A DNA stretch of 34,078 nucleotides from an uncultured Prevotella sp. (GTDB lineage: Bacteria; Bacteroidota; Bacteroidia; Bacteroidales; Bacteroidaceae), in NCBI GenBank assembly GCA_905236455.1, contig CAJOPT010000063.1, positions 1-34,078 on the forward strand. The letters run 5' to 3'. Positions 22,444 through 30,314 of the stretch are shown one piece after another. The translations under genes and the position numbers were made by a program. The notes beneath the pieces are model-generated. The model did not search any database and was not told the DNA's origin. It saw only the letters and a program-made list of their open reading frames with translations. The number at the start of each line of letters is the position of its first letter. Position 1 is the first letter of the stretch.

Positions 22444-23529
22444 TTAGCTATTCTTTTTATAGCTTTGCACAGCCCATAGCCCCATAACAAGTGCCGCAAG
22501 TGACAGAGCTGCCACCTGATGTATGATGCTATTCAGGGTTCCGCCACGCACAAAAACCGTACGGATGGCGTCAACAAAATAGTGCATGGGGTTGACGTAT
22601 GTTGTAAGGTACGCCCACGACGGCATAGAACGCACTGGAGTAAACAAGCCACTGAGAAGCATCATACACACTACAAAGAACCACATAACGAGCATTGCCT
22701 GTTGCATGGTATCACTGTAATTGGACACCACCAACCCTAATGAAGAGAAGAACAGTGCCAACAAGATTGCAATCATATAGACAAGTAGCAGTGAACCTTG
22801 GCAGGTGATGCCATAGATAGCCCATGACAAGACAAAACATACCGTCATTACAACTAAGGCAATAAGCCAATAAGGAATGAGCTTCGCAAGAATGAAAGTC
22901 CATTTCGATACCGGTGTGACATTAATCTGCTCGATAGTACCAGCCTCCTTCTCACCTACAATGTTCAGCGCAGGCAAGAAACCACATAGCATCATCAGGA
23001 GAATACCTATCAATGCCGGTATCATAAAGACTTTATAGTCTTGATATTTATTATATAGGCTAAGGGGCTGAGTTAACGTTGACGCTAACGTTAATCCCGG
23101 GATGGAAGACATAACTATATTAGTAAGATATGCGCTTCCCATGGAACCTTTGGTACCATTCACGGAATTCGCCGCAATAAGCAATTGCGGATGCTCACCA
23201 CGGCTCAGCTTACTTGCATATTGTTGAGGAATAACCAGTATTAAATCAGCCTTGCTATGTTCTATATCACGAAGTGCTTGCGCATAGCTGTCTTTCTGGC
23301 CATTGAAAATAAAATACTTACTTGCCTCTATCCTATGAAGCAGCTGCCGAGACACGGTAGAATGGTCATTGTCAACGACATCAACCCTTATATTTTTGAT
23401 TTCCATGTTCATGACCCAAGGCATGACACACATAATCATTACCGGGAATATGAGGATGACCTTAGGCATAAATGCGTTTCGCCGGATCTGTAGGAATTCC
23501 TTTCTTAAAAGATACTTCAACATAAGCAT
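22444..23529 (-). CDS. ABC-2 type transporter permease (YbhR-like)
   Basis: This 361-residue permease has an N-terminal helix (I-L-I-F-P-V-M-I-M-C-V-M-P-W-V-M), a large extracytoplasmic region, and five C-terminal helices beginning F-M-I-P-A-L-I-G-I-L-L. The second cytoplasmic loop has the usual E-K-E-A-G-T-I-E-Q-I-N-V-T-P. It is the last gene of the efflux operon, 9 nt after its paralog. Residues about 145-153 (L-T-L-A-S-T-L-T) are encoded by a hexamer array. MLM at the start leaves two possible ATGs (23529 or 23523). It should pair with the 383-residue permease as a heterodimer energised by the double ATPase. Confidence 0.9.
   Translation of the reverse strand: MLMLKYLLRKEFLQIRRNAFMPKVILIFPVMIMCVMPWVMNMEIKNIRVDVVDNDHSTVSRQLLHRIEASKYFIFNGQKDSYAQALRDIEHSKADLILVIPQQYASKLSRGEHPQLLIAANSVNGTKGSMGSAYLTNIVMSSIPGLTLASTLTQPLSLYNKYQDYKVFMIPALIGILLMMLCGFLPALNIVGEKEAGTIEQINVTPVSKWTFILAKLIPYWLIALVVMTVCFVLSWAIYGITCQGSLLLVYMIAILLALFFSSLGLVVSNYSDTMQQAMLVMWFFVVCMMLLSGLFTPVRSMPSWAYLTTYVNPMHYFVDAIRTVFVRGGTLNSIIHQVAALSLAALVMGLWAVQSYKKNS
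23072..23095. repeat. GTYRAC-like hexamer array, four units (permease gene)
   Basis: GTTAAC, GTTGAC, GCTAAC and GTTAAT run without gaps. Here the array is translated in another frame than in the ATPase and TonB genes, giving L-T-L-A-S-T-L-T in the extracytoplasmic region. Confidence 0.65.
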
Positions 23530-23538
23530 TAACGGTAA

Positions 23539-24690
23539 TTATTCCAAACGACTATTAAATTTCTTCAGCGAGACAAGCAGTAGAAGCAATGTCATCAGCG
23601 ACAGCATTATGACCTCAGGCAATACCTCATTGATACCCACACCCATTATCATTAGCTTACGCATGGCTTGAATATAATATCTCGGCGGAATGACGAAAGC
23701 GATCCACTGTAAGGGCTGTGGCATGGACTCCACAGGGAAGAGCATACCGGAGAGCATCACTGTAGGCAACAACAACACCATGGCTGACACGAGCAGAGCA
23801 ACAAACTGTGTCTTGGCGATGTTGGAAATCAACAATCCCAACGACAAGGCAAGAAGAATATATATCAGCGATACTACTATCACCCAGACAAGAGAGCCCG
23901 CCATAGGAATACCCAATACAGTGAACGACATGATGAGGATGAGCAATAATACCAAGAATGCCTGCATCAGATAGGGAACGGCCTTGGCTATGATAATAAC
24001 CAAAGGTTGTACAGGTGACACCAACAGTACCTCCATGGTTCCTTTTTCCTTCTCTCGGACGATAGACACTGAAGTCATCATAGCACAGATGAGCAACAGC
24101 AACATACCCATAATGCCTGGTACAAAATTGTAGGCAGACTTCATCTGGGGATTATACAGCATCTTTACATTTACGGGTGAGTGTGCGAGAGTGCCGCCGT
24201 CTTGTGGCATGGAAATAATGTTTTGAGCATAGCTCAACCACTGTTGCGCCATATTTGGGTCGGCGGCATCCACCATCAGTTGCAGATTAGGTGACACTGA
24301 CGCACCATTATGTTTTATTGATGTATTGTCTGGACTATTTATAACTGCGATGTCTGCACGCTGACTACGTATAAACATCTCTGCCTCCCTCGGAGTAGGC
24401 ACCGTGGCAACAACAGAGAAGTATTCCGAACCTGTTGTCTGCGGCAACAGGCTCTTAGACAATGTTTTATATGCCTCCCGCCGCAGATGGGAGGCATCGA
24501 GGCGGTCAATAACATGTCTGTCCATGTTTGTCGTCACCACCACGACCCGTACGTTACGTATGTCATTGGTAATGGCAAAGCCGAAAATCAGCATTAGTAA
24601 TACAGGCATAACAAACAAGATAAGCATCGTTCGCTTATCACGCAAGATGTGGCGGCCTTCTTTAATTACTAATGAAATAAATTGTTTCAT
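23539..24690 (-). CDS. ABC-2 type transporter permease (YbhS-like) carrying an in-frame palindromic insertion
   Basis: This 383-residue permease has an N-terminal helix (T-M-L-I-L-F-V-M-P-V-L-L-M-L-I-F-G), an extracytoplasmic domain, and five helices from F-V-P-G-I-M-G-M-L-L onward. The cytoplasmic loop has E-K-E-K-G-T-M-E-V-L-L-V-S-P. It shares architecture with its downstream neighbour. Where the neighbour reads R-I-E-A-S-K-Y-F, this protein reads R-L-D-A-S, then 21 extra residues (H-L-R-R-E-A-Y ... T-T-G-S), then E-Y-F. The extra residues (about 65-88) are encoded by a two-hairpin element. It begins 46 nt after the ATPase gene, a gap with four imperfect 8-bp units (24701-24732). Confidence 0.92.
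   Translation of the reverse strand: MKQFISLVIKEGRHILRDKRTMLILFVMPVLLMLIFGFAITNDIRNVRVVVVTTNMDRHVIDRLDASHLRREAYKTLSKSLLPQTTGSEYFSVVATVPTPREAEMFIRSQRADIAVINSPDNTSIKHNGASVSPNLQLMVDAADPNMAQQWLSYAQNIISMPQDGGTLAHSPVNVKMLYNPQMKSAYNFVPGIMGMLLLLICAMMTSVSIVREKEKGTMEVLLVSPVQPLVIIIAKAVPYLMQAFLVLLLILIMSFTVLGIPMAGSLVWVIVVSLIYILLALSLGLLISNIAKTQFVALLVSAMVLLLPTVMLSGMLFPVESMPQPLQWIAFVIPPRYYIQAMRKLMIMGVGINEVLPEVIMLSLMTLLLLLVSLKKFNSRLE
24428..24497 (-). repeat. Intragenic two-hairpin palindromic element (permease copy)
   Basis: It has the same 70-bp layout as the U32 copy. Hairpin 1 is at 24428-24454 (core CCTGTTG / CAACAGG, 7-nt loop, mismatch at the same fourth position of the arms), then a 16-nt spacer, then hairpin 2 at 24471-24497 (ATGCCTCCCG / TGGGAGGCAT, loop CCGCAGA identical to U32). 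Arm bases differ from the U32 copy in a compensating way while loops and spacer stay conserved. Confidence 0.8.
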
Positions 24691-24736
24691 TTCTTTTCTT
24701 TATTACGATATAACGTTATTACGTTCTAACGACATT

Positions 24737-26200
24737 TTAGTCAGACGACCTTGTTGCCTGACGAGCCAAATAAGTAAACACATGATCGATGTCGGGTTGA
24801 TTATACTGACGTTTCAGCTCTTCTGGCGTTCCCATGGCACTAATCTTACCATCGACCATGATACTGATGCGGTTGCAATACTCTGCCTCATCCATATAGT
24901 GAGTGGTGACAAACACGGTAATACCCTGCCTTGCCGCTTCATATATGAGTTCCCAGAACTGTCGGCGCGTGGCAGGATCGACACCACCCGTCGGTTCATC
25001 AAGAAACACGACACCTGGGTCATGGAATATACTAACCGAGAATGCCAGTTTCTGCTTCCACCCCAACGGCAGACTTTTCACCAAGTCATTGCGATGACTG
25101 GTGAAGTTAAGCCGCGTCAACAGCTCATCGGTCTTACGGCTGATATCGTCATCACTCATACCGTATATGCCGGCAAACAGACGGATATTCTCAGCAACGG
25201 TCAAATCCTCATACAAAGAAAATCGCTGACTCATATAACCGATATGCTTTTTCAGCTCCTCATGTTGGGTTCTAATGTCGTAACCAGATACTTTCCCTGT
25301 ACCACTTGTTGGCTGATTCAACCCTGTGAGCATGTGCATGGCTGTGGTTTTTCCAGCTCCGTTTGCACCGAGGAATCCGAATATCTCGCCTTTCCTTACC
25401 TTAAAGGATATATCATCAACAGCATGAAACGTTCCAAAAGCTTTAACAAGATGACTGACCTCGATGGCATAGTCTTCAGATCTAACGTTAACGTCAACGT
25501 CAACATTAACAGGTGGAGGGTTAAACACCGAAGCAAATTGAGTCAATACTGCATCTGGAGTATCAATAGCCTGAACACGCCCCTCGGAAAGATAAGCCAC
25601 TCGCTCACAATGTCTTATCTCGTCAAGATATGGTGTCGCAGCCACAATCGTGATGTTACGCTCCTTGAGCATCAAGAGCAGTTCCCACAATTCTTTTCTC
25701 GACACCGGATCAACACCTGTTGTTGGCTCGTCAAGAAACAGAACGCTGGGCTGATGAATCAAAGCACAAGAAAGAGCTAACTTTTGTTTCATTCCGCCAG
25801 ATAATGCTCCCGCCTTTCGATTACGGAATGGCTCAATCTGCGAGTAGATTGCTTTTATGGAATCGTAACCTTCATCCACAGTCGTATTGAAAAGTGTAGC
25901 AAAGAACTTGAGATTTTCCTCAACTGTCAAGTCCTGATATAGTGAGAACTTACCCGGCATATACCCCACTCTCCGCCTGATGTCTCTCATCTCTGTCACT
26001 GTATCAAATCCGTCGACACAAACACTACCTGAGTCTGGCAAGAGAAGCGTTGCCATCAGCCTGAAAAGTGTAGTCTTACCAGCTCCATCAGGACCTATCA
26101 GTCCGAATACCTCTCCTCTACCGACTGAGAATGAGACGCCATCGAGTGCCTTCACTTTTCCAAAGGACTTACTGACATTGTTTACCTCAAGAAAATCCAT
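24737..26200 (-). CDS. Double ABC-type ATPase of the efflux system (YbhF-like)
   Basis: This 487-residue cytoplasmic protein holds two complete ABC domains. Domain 1 has Walker A G-P-D-G-A-G-K-T-T (36-44), signature L-S-G-G-M-K-Q-K and Walker B V-L-F-L-D-E-P-T-T-G-V-D-P. Domain 2 has G-A-N-G-A-G-K-T-T, a variant signature S-L-P-L-G-W-K-Q-K (usual in the second half of this family), and V-V-F-L-D-E-P-T-G-G-V-D-P with a switch His in V-T-T-H-Y-M-D-E. The linker (about 228-242) includes P-P-P-V-N-V-D-V-D-V-N-V and is encoded by a hexamer array. The E. coli counterpart is YbhF. It powers the two permeases downstream and starts 9 nt after the adaptor gene. Confidence 0.93.
   Translation of the reverse strand: MDFLEVNNVSKSFGKVKALDGVSFSVGRGEVFGLIGPDGAGKTTLFRLMATLLLPDSGSVCVDGFDTVTEMRDIRRRVGYMPGKFSLYQDLTVEENLKFFATLFNTTVDEGYDSIKAIYSQIEPFRNRKAGALSGGMKQKLALSCALIHQPSVLFLDEPTTGVDPVSRKELWELLLMLKERNITIVAATPYLDEIRHCERVAYLSEGRVQAIDTPDAVLTQFASVFNPPPVNVDVDVNVRSEDYAIEVSHLVKAFGTFHAVDDISFKVRKGEIFGFLGANGAGKTTAMHMLTGLNQPTSGTGKVSGYDIRTQHEELKKHIGYMSQRFSLYEDLTVAENIRLFAGIYGMSDDDISRKTDELLTRLNFTSHRNDLVKSLPLGWKQKLAFSVSIFHDPGVVFLDEPTGGVDPATRRQFWELIYEAARQGITVFVTTHYMDEAEYCNRISIMVDGKISAMGTPEELKRQYNQPDIDHVFTYLARQATRSSD
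25481..25510. repeat. GTYRAC-like hexamer array, five units (ATPase linker)
   Basis: TCTAAC, GTTAAC, GTCAAC, GTCAAC and ATTAAC run without a gap, the longest array in the window. It codes for V-N-V-D-V-D-V-N-V in the linker between the two ABC domains. Confidence 0.75.
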
Positions 26201-26209
26201 ACTGCCAAT

Positions 26210-27232
26210 TTACATTGAGAACTTCACTTCTCCGTACATACCAATCTTAACATATCCATCGTTCTTAAATGCCACTTTCACAGCATATACAATATCTGCT
26301 CTCTCATCATCTGTAAGAATTGTCTTGGGGGTAAACTCTGAACGACTTGAAATCCATGTGACTGTCCCATCATACATTTTCTTCTGCTTGTCACCAAAGT
26401 CTGCAAACACCTTTACTTTCTGACCCAACTTTATTTTCTGGAGCTGGGTGGATGTAACATACGCACGTATAACCATATTTTGGGTGTCGGCAATCTTAAA
26501 CAAAGGCTTACCTATAGTGACAAACTCCCCTCTTTCAACGTATTTCTCCAATACCGTACCATTGATTGGAACCTTAATCTCTGTATTAGCAATCTGATCA
26601 TCGACCTGCGCCTTCTGCACCTCAGTGCTCGCCTGCTGAGCATCCACACCCTCTATTTGTGCATTGATGCTATTGCTCTGATTGACAAGGCTGGCATTAT
26701 TACTACGTATCTGGTCTTGTGTCGCGGCAAGTTGCTTTTCCAACACATTTATTTGATACACTATTTCATCCAACTGCTTTCTGGGTACAGCACCATCATT
26801 GACGAGCTCTGCATAACGTTGTCTCTCACGCTGCGCATTGGCGATTTGCTGTTTGATGCCTGCCAACTGCTTCTCCAAGTCAAGCTGCTTACTATTCGTT
26901 GCATTTTTTGTTGAAGACAACTGCTTCCTTGTAGCTGCCAACTGCTTATTTGTCATATCAAGCTGATCCTTTTTCAGCTTCAGCTGATTAGCATAAATAT
27001 TACCAACTATCGTCCCGGCAGAAAGATTATTCCCCTCACTAACATTAAACACGATTAACTCACCCGACGTCTTAGCGGAGATGGTTATCTCTGTAGCCTC
27101 AAACGTACCTGTGGCATCATATTCCTTCTCATTGTCATTACATGATGCAACCAGAGCTATGAAGACAATAGCACTTATTGTATGCAAAAACCTCCCCACA
27201 CTCTTCAATGTGTTTTCTCTTTTCCGTTCCAT
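26210..27232 (-). CDS. HlyD-type membrane fusion (adaptor) protein
   Basis: This 340-residue periplasmic adaptor has an N-terminal hydrophobic helix ending L-V-A-S-C (residue about 30), which may be a lipobox. A first biotinyl-lipoyl half (T-I-S-A-K-T-S-G-E-L) is followed by a long coiled coil rich in Gln, Lys and Leu (about 80-220), the second lipoyl half (I-K-V-P-I-N-G-T-V-L-E-K-Y-V-E-R-G-E-F-V), and a beta-barrel region. It links the inner-membrane pump to the TolC-like channel. It starts 11 nt after the TolC gene and stops 9 nt before the ATPase gene. The E. coli counterpart is YbhG. Confidence 0.92.
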   Translation of the reverse strand: MERKRENTLKSVGRFLHTISAIVFIALVASCNDNEKEYDATGTFEATEITISAKTSGELIVFNVSEGNNLSAGTIVGNIYANQLKLKKDQLDMTNKQLAATRKQLSSTKNATNSKQLDLEKQLAGIKQQIANAQRERQRYAELVNDGAVPRKQLDEIVYQINVLEKQLAATQDQIRSNNASLVNQSNSINAQIEGVDAQQASTEVQKAQVDDQIANTEIKVPINGTVLEKYVERGEFVTIGKPLFKIADTQNMVIRAYVTSTQLQKIKLGQKVKVFADFGDKQKKMYDGTVTWISSRSEFTPKTILTDDERADIVYAVKVAFKNDGYVKIGMYGEVKFSM

Positions 27233-27243
27233 ATATATTACTT

Positions 27244-28533
27244 TTAATCTTGTCCTGATATATACTTCATACTATAAATTTCTTTCAACATCTCAATCTC
27301 ATGTATAGACCGTTGAACCTTAGCCGCATTTTCACCATTAATCTCCTTAATAAGCTCATTGACGTCAATGATTCCATGTGAAAGCTTGGATTCTGCGGCT
27401 TTCCTTACTTTCGCTCGTAGAGTAATTATCTCATCGTCATCTGAAAGGAGTCTACGGTAACGGTCAATGGCTTCATTCTGTCGTATCTGTTCTAAATTAT
27501 TATTGAAAAGAAAGACTTCACGGTTGTTCTCTGCCACCTCTCTCTGCAACTGTATCTTTGCCTTATCGTTCTTTCTTGTGTATAACGCTCCGATATTCCA
27601 GGAAAGCTTTGCGCCAATCATTCCGTTAAGCGACCACTTGTGACTTAGCATATCCTCAAACACATTATAACCTGGATAGCCGTAATATCCTTGAGCAAAC
27701 AATCCAAGCTTCGGCATTAATGCTGCGTCAAGACTTTTCTCCTCTGCGTCAGCCAAGAGCATTTGGGCGTCAATGACTTTCAGCTCTGGACGGTTGTTTG
27801 ACATATTGACAATGTCTAACCTATTGTCGTCGGGTCTCACAACTTTAGTAATTTCCAAACCACAGAAAGCCGACAACATCCTCATAATGGCAGAACGTTG
27901 CGAATTTAAGCTTGTGTTCTGTTGCACAACTTTTAGCCTTTCTGCCTTTATATTATAAAAATCGCTCTCCGCAGCCGCACCACGGTTATACATCGACTCA
28001 AGCTTCTTCTCACTGGTATTGAGGAGTTCTTGCAAATCTTTATTAAGAAGGATTTGCTCTTCGAGAAGCAACAATGCGAAATACATCTCATTCACGCGCA
28101 TGCGAACATTATATATATTTACCGCATTCTGCGAAGCCTGCACATTACCTTGCTGACGTACAACATCTTGCCGGCTCTTTATTGCCCCACCATCGAACAC
28201 CACCTGATTAATGTCTATACCTACTTTATACTGGTCCTTTCTTAAACCGACGATGTCTATACCCATCTGACTTAGCATTCCCTGCATCTGGTCAGGCCAC
28301 GACATAACATCACTTTGGTATGTTGCCTGTGCCGAAGCGGTTATTTGTGGCAACCACCCCTTCTGAATGTTACCTACCGTAAAGTCGGTTGCCTTTTCAA
28401 TAAGACCATATTGCTTAATAAGTGGATAATTACGCTCTGCCGCCTTCTGACACTCCTCAAGCGACTGGGCTGATAAAGTACAGAACGGCATGCTCACAAA
28501 AACAGATAACAAACTATACAAAAATCTCTTCAT
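27244..28533 (-). CDS. TolC-family outer-membrane efflux channel
   Basis: This 429-residue protein has a signal peptide (to about L-S-A-Q, residue 23) followed by S-L-E-E-C-Q-K-A-A-E-R-N-Y-P-L-I, the usual start of TolC-type channels. Two long alpha-helical hairpin stretches (Q-V-V-F-D-G-G-A-I-K-S-R-Q-D, and the N-N-N-L-E-Q-I-R-Q-N region) carry the tandem TolC repeat. It is the first gene of the efflux operon and is divergent from an AraC-type gene 163 bp away. With the adaptor, ATPase and permeases it forms a complete envelope-spanning export system. The substrate is unknown. Confidence 0.92.
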   Translation of the reverse strand: MKRFLYSLLSVFVSMPFCTLSAQSLEECQKAAERNYPLIKQYGLIEKATDFTVGNIQKGWLPQITASAQATYQSDVMSWPDQMQGMLSQMGIDIVGLRKDQYKVGIDINQVVFDGGAIKSRQDVVRQQGNVQASQNAVNIYNVRMRVNEMYFALLLLEEQILLNKDLQELLNTSEKKLESMYNRGAAAESDFYNIKAERLKVVQQNTSLNSQRSAIMRMLSAFCGLEITKVVRPDDNRLDIVNMSNNRPELKVIDAQMLLADAEEKSLDAALMPKLGLFAQGYYGYPGYNVFEDMLSHKWSLNGMIGAKLSWNIGALYTRKNDKAKIQLQREVAENNREVFLFNNNLEQIRQNEAIDRYRRLLSDDDEIITLRAKVRKAAESKLSHGIIDVNELIKEINGENAAKVQRSIHEIEMLKEIYSMKYISGQD

Positions 28534-28558
28534 CTCTGAATATCTTTAATTCACAATG

Positions 28559-28566
28559 CAAAATTA
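28559..28566 (-). promoter_or_regulatory. Possible -7 box for the efflux operon
   Basis: TAATTTTG on the minus strand (complement of 28559-28566) fits TAnnTTTG and lies 25 nt upstream of the TolC-gene ATG. A clear -33 TTTG is absent, which would suit a promoter needing an activator such as the divergent AraC-type protein. Confidence 0.5.
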
Positions 28567-28663
28567 CCACTAATACTTCATTTCTTTATTATCTTAGAGT
28601 ATAAATAAATGTTCTTTTTGTTCGATTCTGAAACAAGAATAGCAACATTAGACCTTTTTTTAT

Positions 28664-28671
28664 TACCTTTG
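28664..28671 (+). promoter_or_regulatory. -7 box of the AraC-type regulator gene
   Basis: TACCTTTG lies 25 nt upstream of the ATG at 28697 in the divergent promoter region. The -33 element is not evident. Confidence 0.6.
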
Positions 28672-28696
28672 CACCATAAACAAGAACAAATGGGCT

Positions 28697-29596
28697 ATGA
28701 ACAGAAAACCTAAACTAATGAATTTCCTACAAATGAGGAACATTCTTGAGCCTCATATAAACGAGATGCGTGAACACATGTTAATAAACAATGAGATGGC
28801 GGTTATCCATGGCAACGCTGAATTCTTCAAATTCATCATACAGCAAAATCCACCGTTTATTATAGACGACCATCGCTTAGGATATATCAACAAAGGGGAA
28901 GCACGCATAAACATCAATCTTGTAGAGCGACACCTTACGGCAGGAACAATAGCATTCCTTGGACCTGGCACAATTATCAACCCTGTCAACATATCAAAAG
29001 ACTTTGAGATCTACGGTATAGGACTGTTCTCTGACTTTCCCATGCCGTTCACGCAAAATCAAATGCCTCTCGCATTTAACGGACAAATACGAGATTTCCA
29101 ATTGCAAGTGGACAGCGCCGAGATTGAAACCACACGCAGTATCATCAACCTCATTTGGCATATGACCCATCAACCAGATTACAACCATCAGGCCATCTGC
29201 AGTCTTGTCGCCACACTAATGTACCATTATGACAGACTATACAAGATCTATTCTGACCGCATGCAAAGCTCTATGTCACGGGAGCAAACTATTTTTGACC
29301 GCTTCATCTATTTGGTAAACAAATACTGCCATAAGGAACACCAGATTAAATTCTATTCAGATAAGATGTGCCTTACTGAGCGGTATCTTGGCACAATTAT
29401 CCACAATGCAAGCGGCAGCACTGCCAAGGAATGGATTGACCGGGCACTGGTAACACGCATCAAAGCTGAACTAAGGCATTCTGACAAAACTACGGTACAG
29501 ATTGCTGACGAGATGGGATTTCCAAATCCTGCATTCTTCTGTAAATATTTCAAGAGGAACACAGGGATGACACCGCTACAGTTCAAAAAGACATGA
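28697..29596 (+). CDS. AraC family transcriptional regulator
   Basis: This is a 299-residue cytoplasmic regulator. Residues about 1-190 form a cupin-like sensor (V-I-H-G-N-A-E-F-F-K-F to F-Y-G... region), and the last 100 residues form the AraC double helix-turn-helix. The DNA-binding part shows the conserved K-F-Y-S-D-K-M-C-L-T-E-R-Y-L-G-T-I-I-H stretch, T-A-K-E-W-I-D-R, the second helix V-Q-I-A-D-E-M-G-F-P-N-P-A-F-F-C-K-Y-F-K-R and the closing G-M-T-P-L-Q-F. It is divergent from the five-gene efflux operon, so it most likely controls that operon in response to a small molecule (inference). An alternative ATG lies at 28718. Confidence 0.9.
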   Translation: MNRKPKLMNFLQMRNILEPHINEMREHMLINNEMAVIHGNAEFFKFIIQQNPPFIIDDHRLGYINKGEARININLVERHLTAGTIAFLGPGTIINPVNISKDFEIYGIGLFSDFPMPFTQNQMPLAFNGQIRDFQLQVDSAEIETTRSIINLIWHMTHQPDYNHQAICSLVATLMYHYDRLYKIYSDRMQSSMSREQTIFDRFIYLVNKYCHKEHQIKFYSDKMCLTERYLGTIIHNASGSTAKEWIDRALVTRIKAELRHSDKTTVQIADEMGFPNPAFFCKYFKRNTGMTPLQFKKT

Positions 29597-29603
29597 AAAA
29601 ACA

Positions 29604-29633
29604 ACCGCAGTCCCCAATATAGAAGACTGCGGT
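29604..29633 (-). terminator. Terminator of infC-rpmI-rplT
   Basis: ACCGCAGTC (29604-29612) and GACTGCGGT (29625-29633) form a perfect 9-bp stem. On the minus strand it is followed by TGTTTTTT, so it ends the ribosomal operon 30 nt after rplT; it also sits 8 nt after the AraC gene's stop on the other strand. Confidence 0.85.
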
Positions 29634-29662
29634 CATATACTTAGTAAAAACTATGACGTTTC

Positions 29663-30007
29663 TTACTTCACCTTATCAACAATAGCCTTGAAAGCTTTTG
29701 GATTGTTGACTGCGAGGTCGGCAAGAACCTTACGGTTCAGGTCGATACCTGCCTTATGAAGAGCACCCATGAACTGTGAATAGCTCATACCCTCGAGACG
29801 GGCAGCAGCGTTGATACGCTGAATCCACAATGCGCGGAAGTTACGCTTCTTGTTCTTACGGTCACGGTATGCATAAGTCAAACCCTTCTCCCAAGTGTTC
29901 TTTGCTACCGTCCAGACATTCTTACGAGCTCCAAAATAACCCTTAGTGAGTTTCAGAATTCGTGTTCTTCTTGCTTTTGACGCAACGTGATTTACTGATC
30001 TTGGCAT
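29663..30007 (-). CDS. rplT: 50S ribosomal protein L20
   Basis: This 114-residue protein starts [14 protein letters not shown] and has the conserved [32 protein letters not shown] and [10 protein letters not shown] segments of L20. It binds 23S rRNA early in 50S assembly. It is last in the infC-rpmI-rplT operon, 31 nt after rpmI. Length is normal. Autoregulation by L20 is known in other bacteria; no structure for it is obvious in the spaces here. Confidence 0.99.
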   Translation of the reverse strand: MPRSVNHVASKARRTRILKLTKGYFGARKNVWTVAKNTWEKGLTYAYRDRKNKKRNFRALWIQRINAAARLEGMSYSQFMGALHKAGIDLNRKVLADLAVNNPKAFKAIVDKVK

Positions 30008-30038
30008 AATTTTCTTGTTTTAAATGTTTGACTAATGT

Positions 30039-30236
30039 TTAACGAAGACAGAGTAAATCTCTTACTTGCTTCATGTTACTTGGATCTACAATTGCCTGGT
30101 GAACCAGGTTTCTCTTCTGCTTCTTTGTTTTCTTAGTCAGAATGTGACTGTGGTAAGCATGATGTCTCTTTACCTTACCTGTGCCAGTGAAACGGAAACG
30201 CTTCTTTGCACTGGCCTTTGTCTTTACTTTTGGCAT
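30039..30236 (-). CDS. rpmI: 50S ribosomal protein L35
   Basis: This 65-residue, highly basic protein starts [14 protein letters not shown] and has [19 protein letters not shown], the L35 pattern. It lies in the usual place between infC and rplT. The 78-nt gap from infC is A/T-rich and holds no clear hairpin. Confidence 0.98.
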   Translation of the reverse strand: MPKVKTKASAKKRFRFTGTGKVKRHHAYHSHILTKKTKKQKRNLVHQAIVDPSNMKQVRDLLCLR

Positions 30237-30314
30237 TTTTTTATTTTTTAAATTGTTAATATTAATAGTGGCAACGCATATACCGGGCGTTACGCACTCA
30301 CTCTCTTCATTTAA

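Noticed and set aside
24404..25780. Long open frame (458 codons) on the + strand
   Set aside because: It runs antisense through the end of the YbhS-like permease and the double ABC ATPase, both of which have full family motifs. Its translation shows no recognisable domain and a poor composition.
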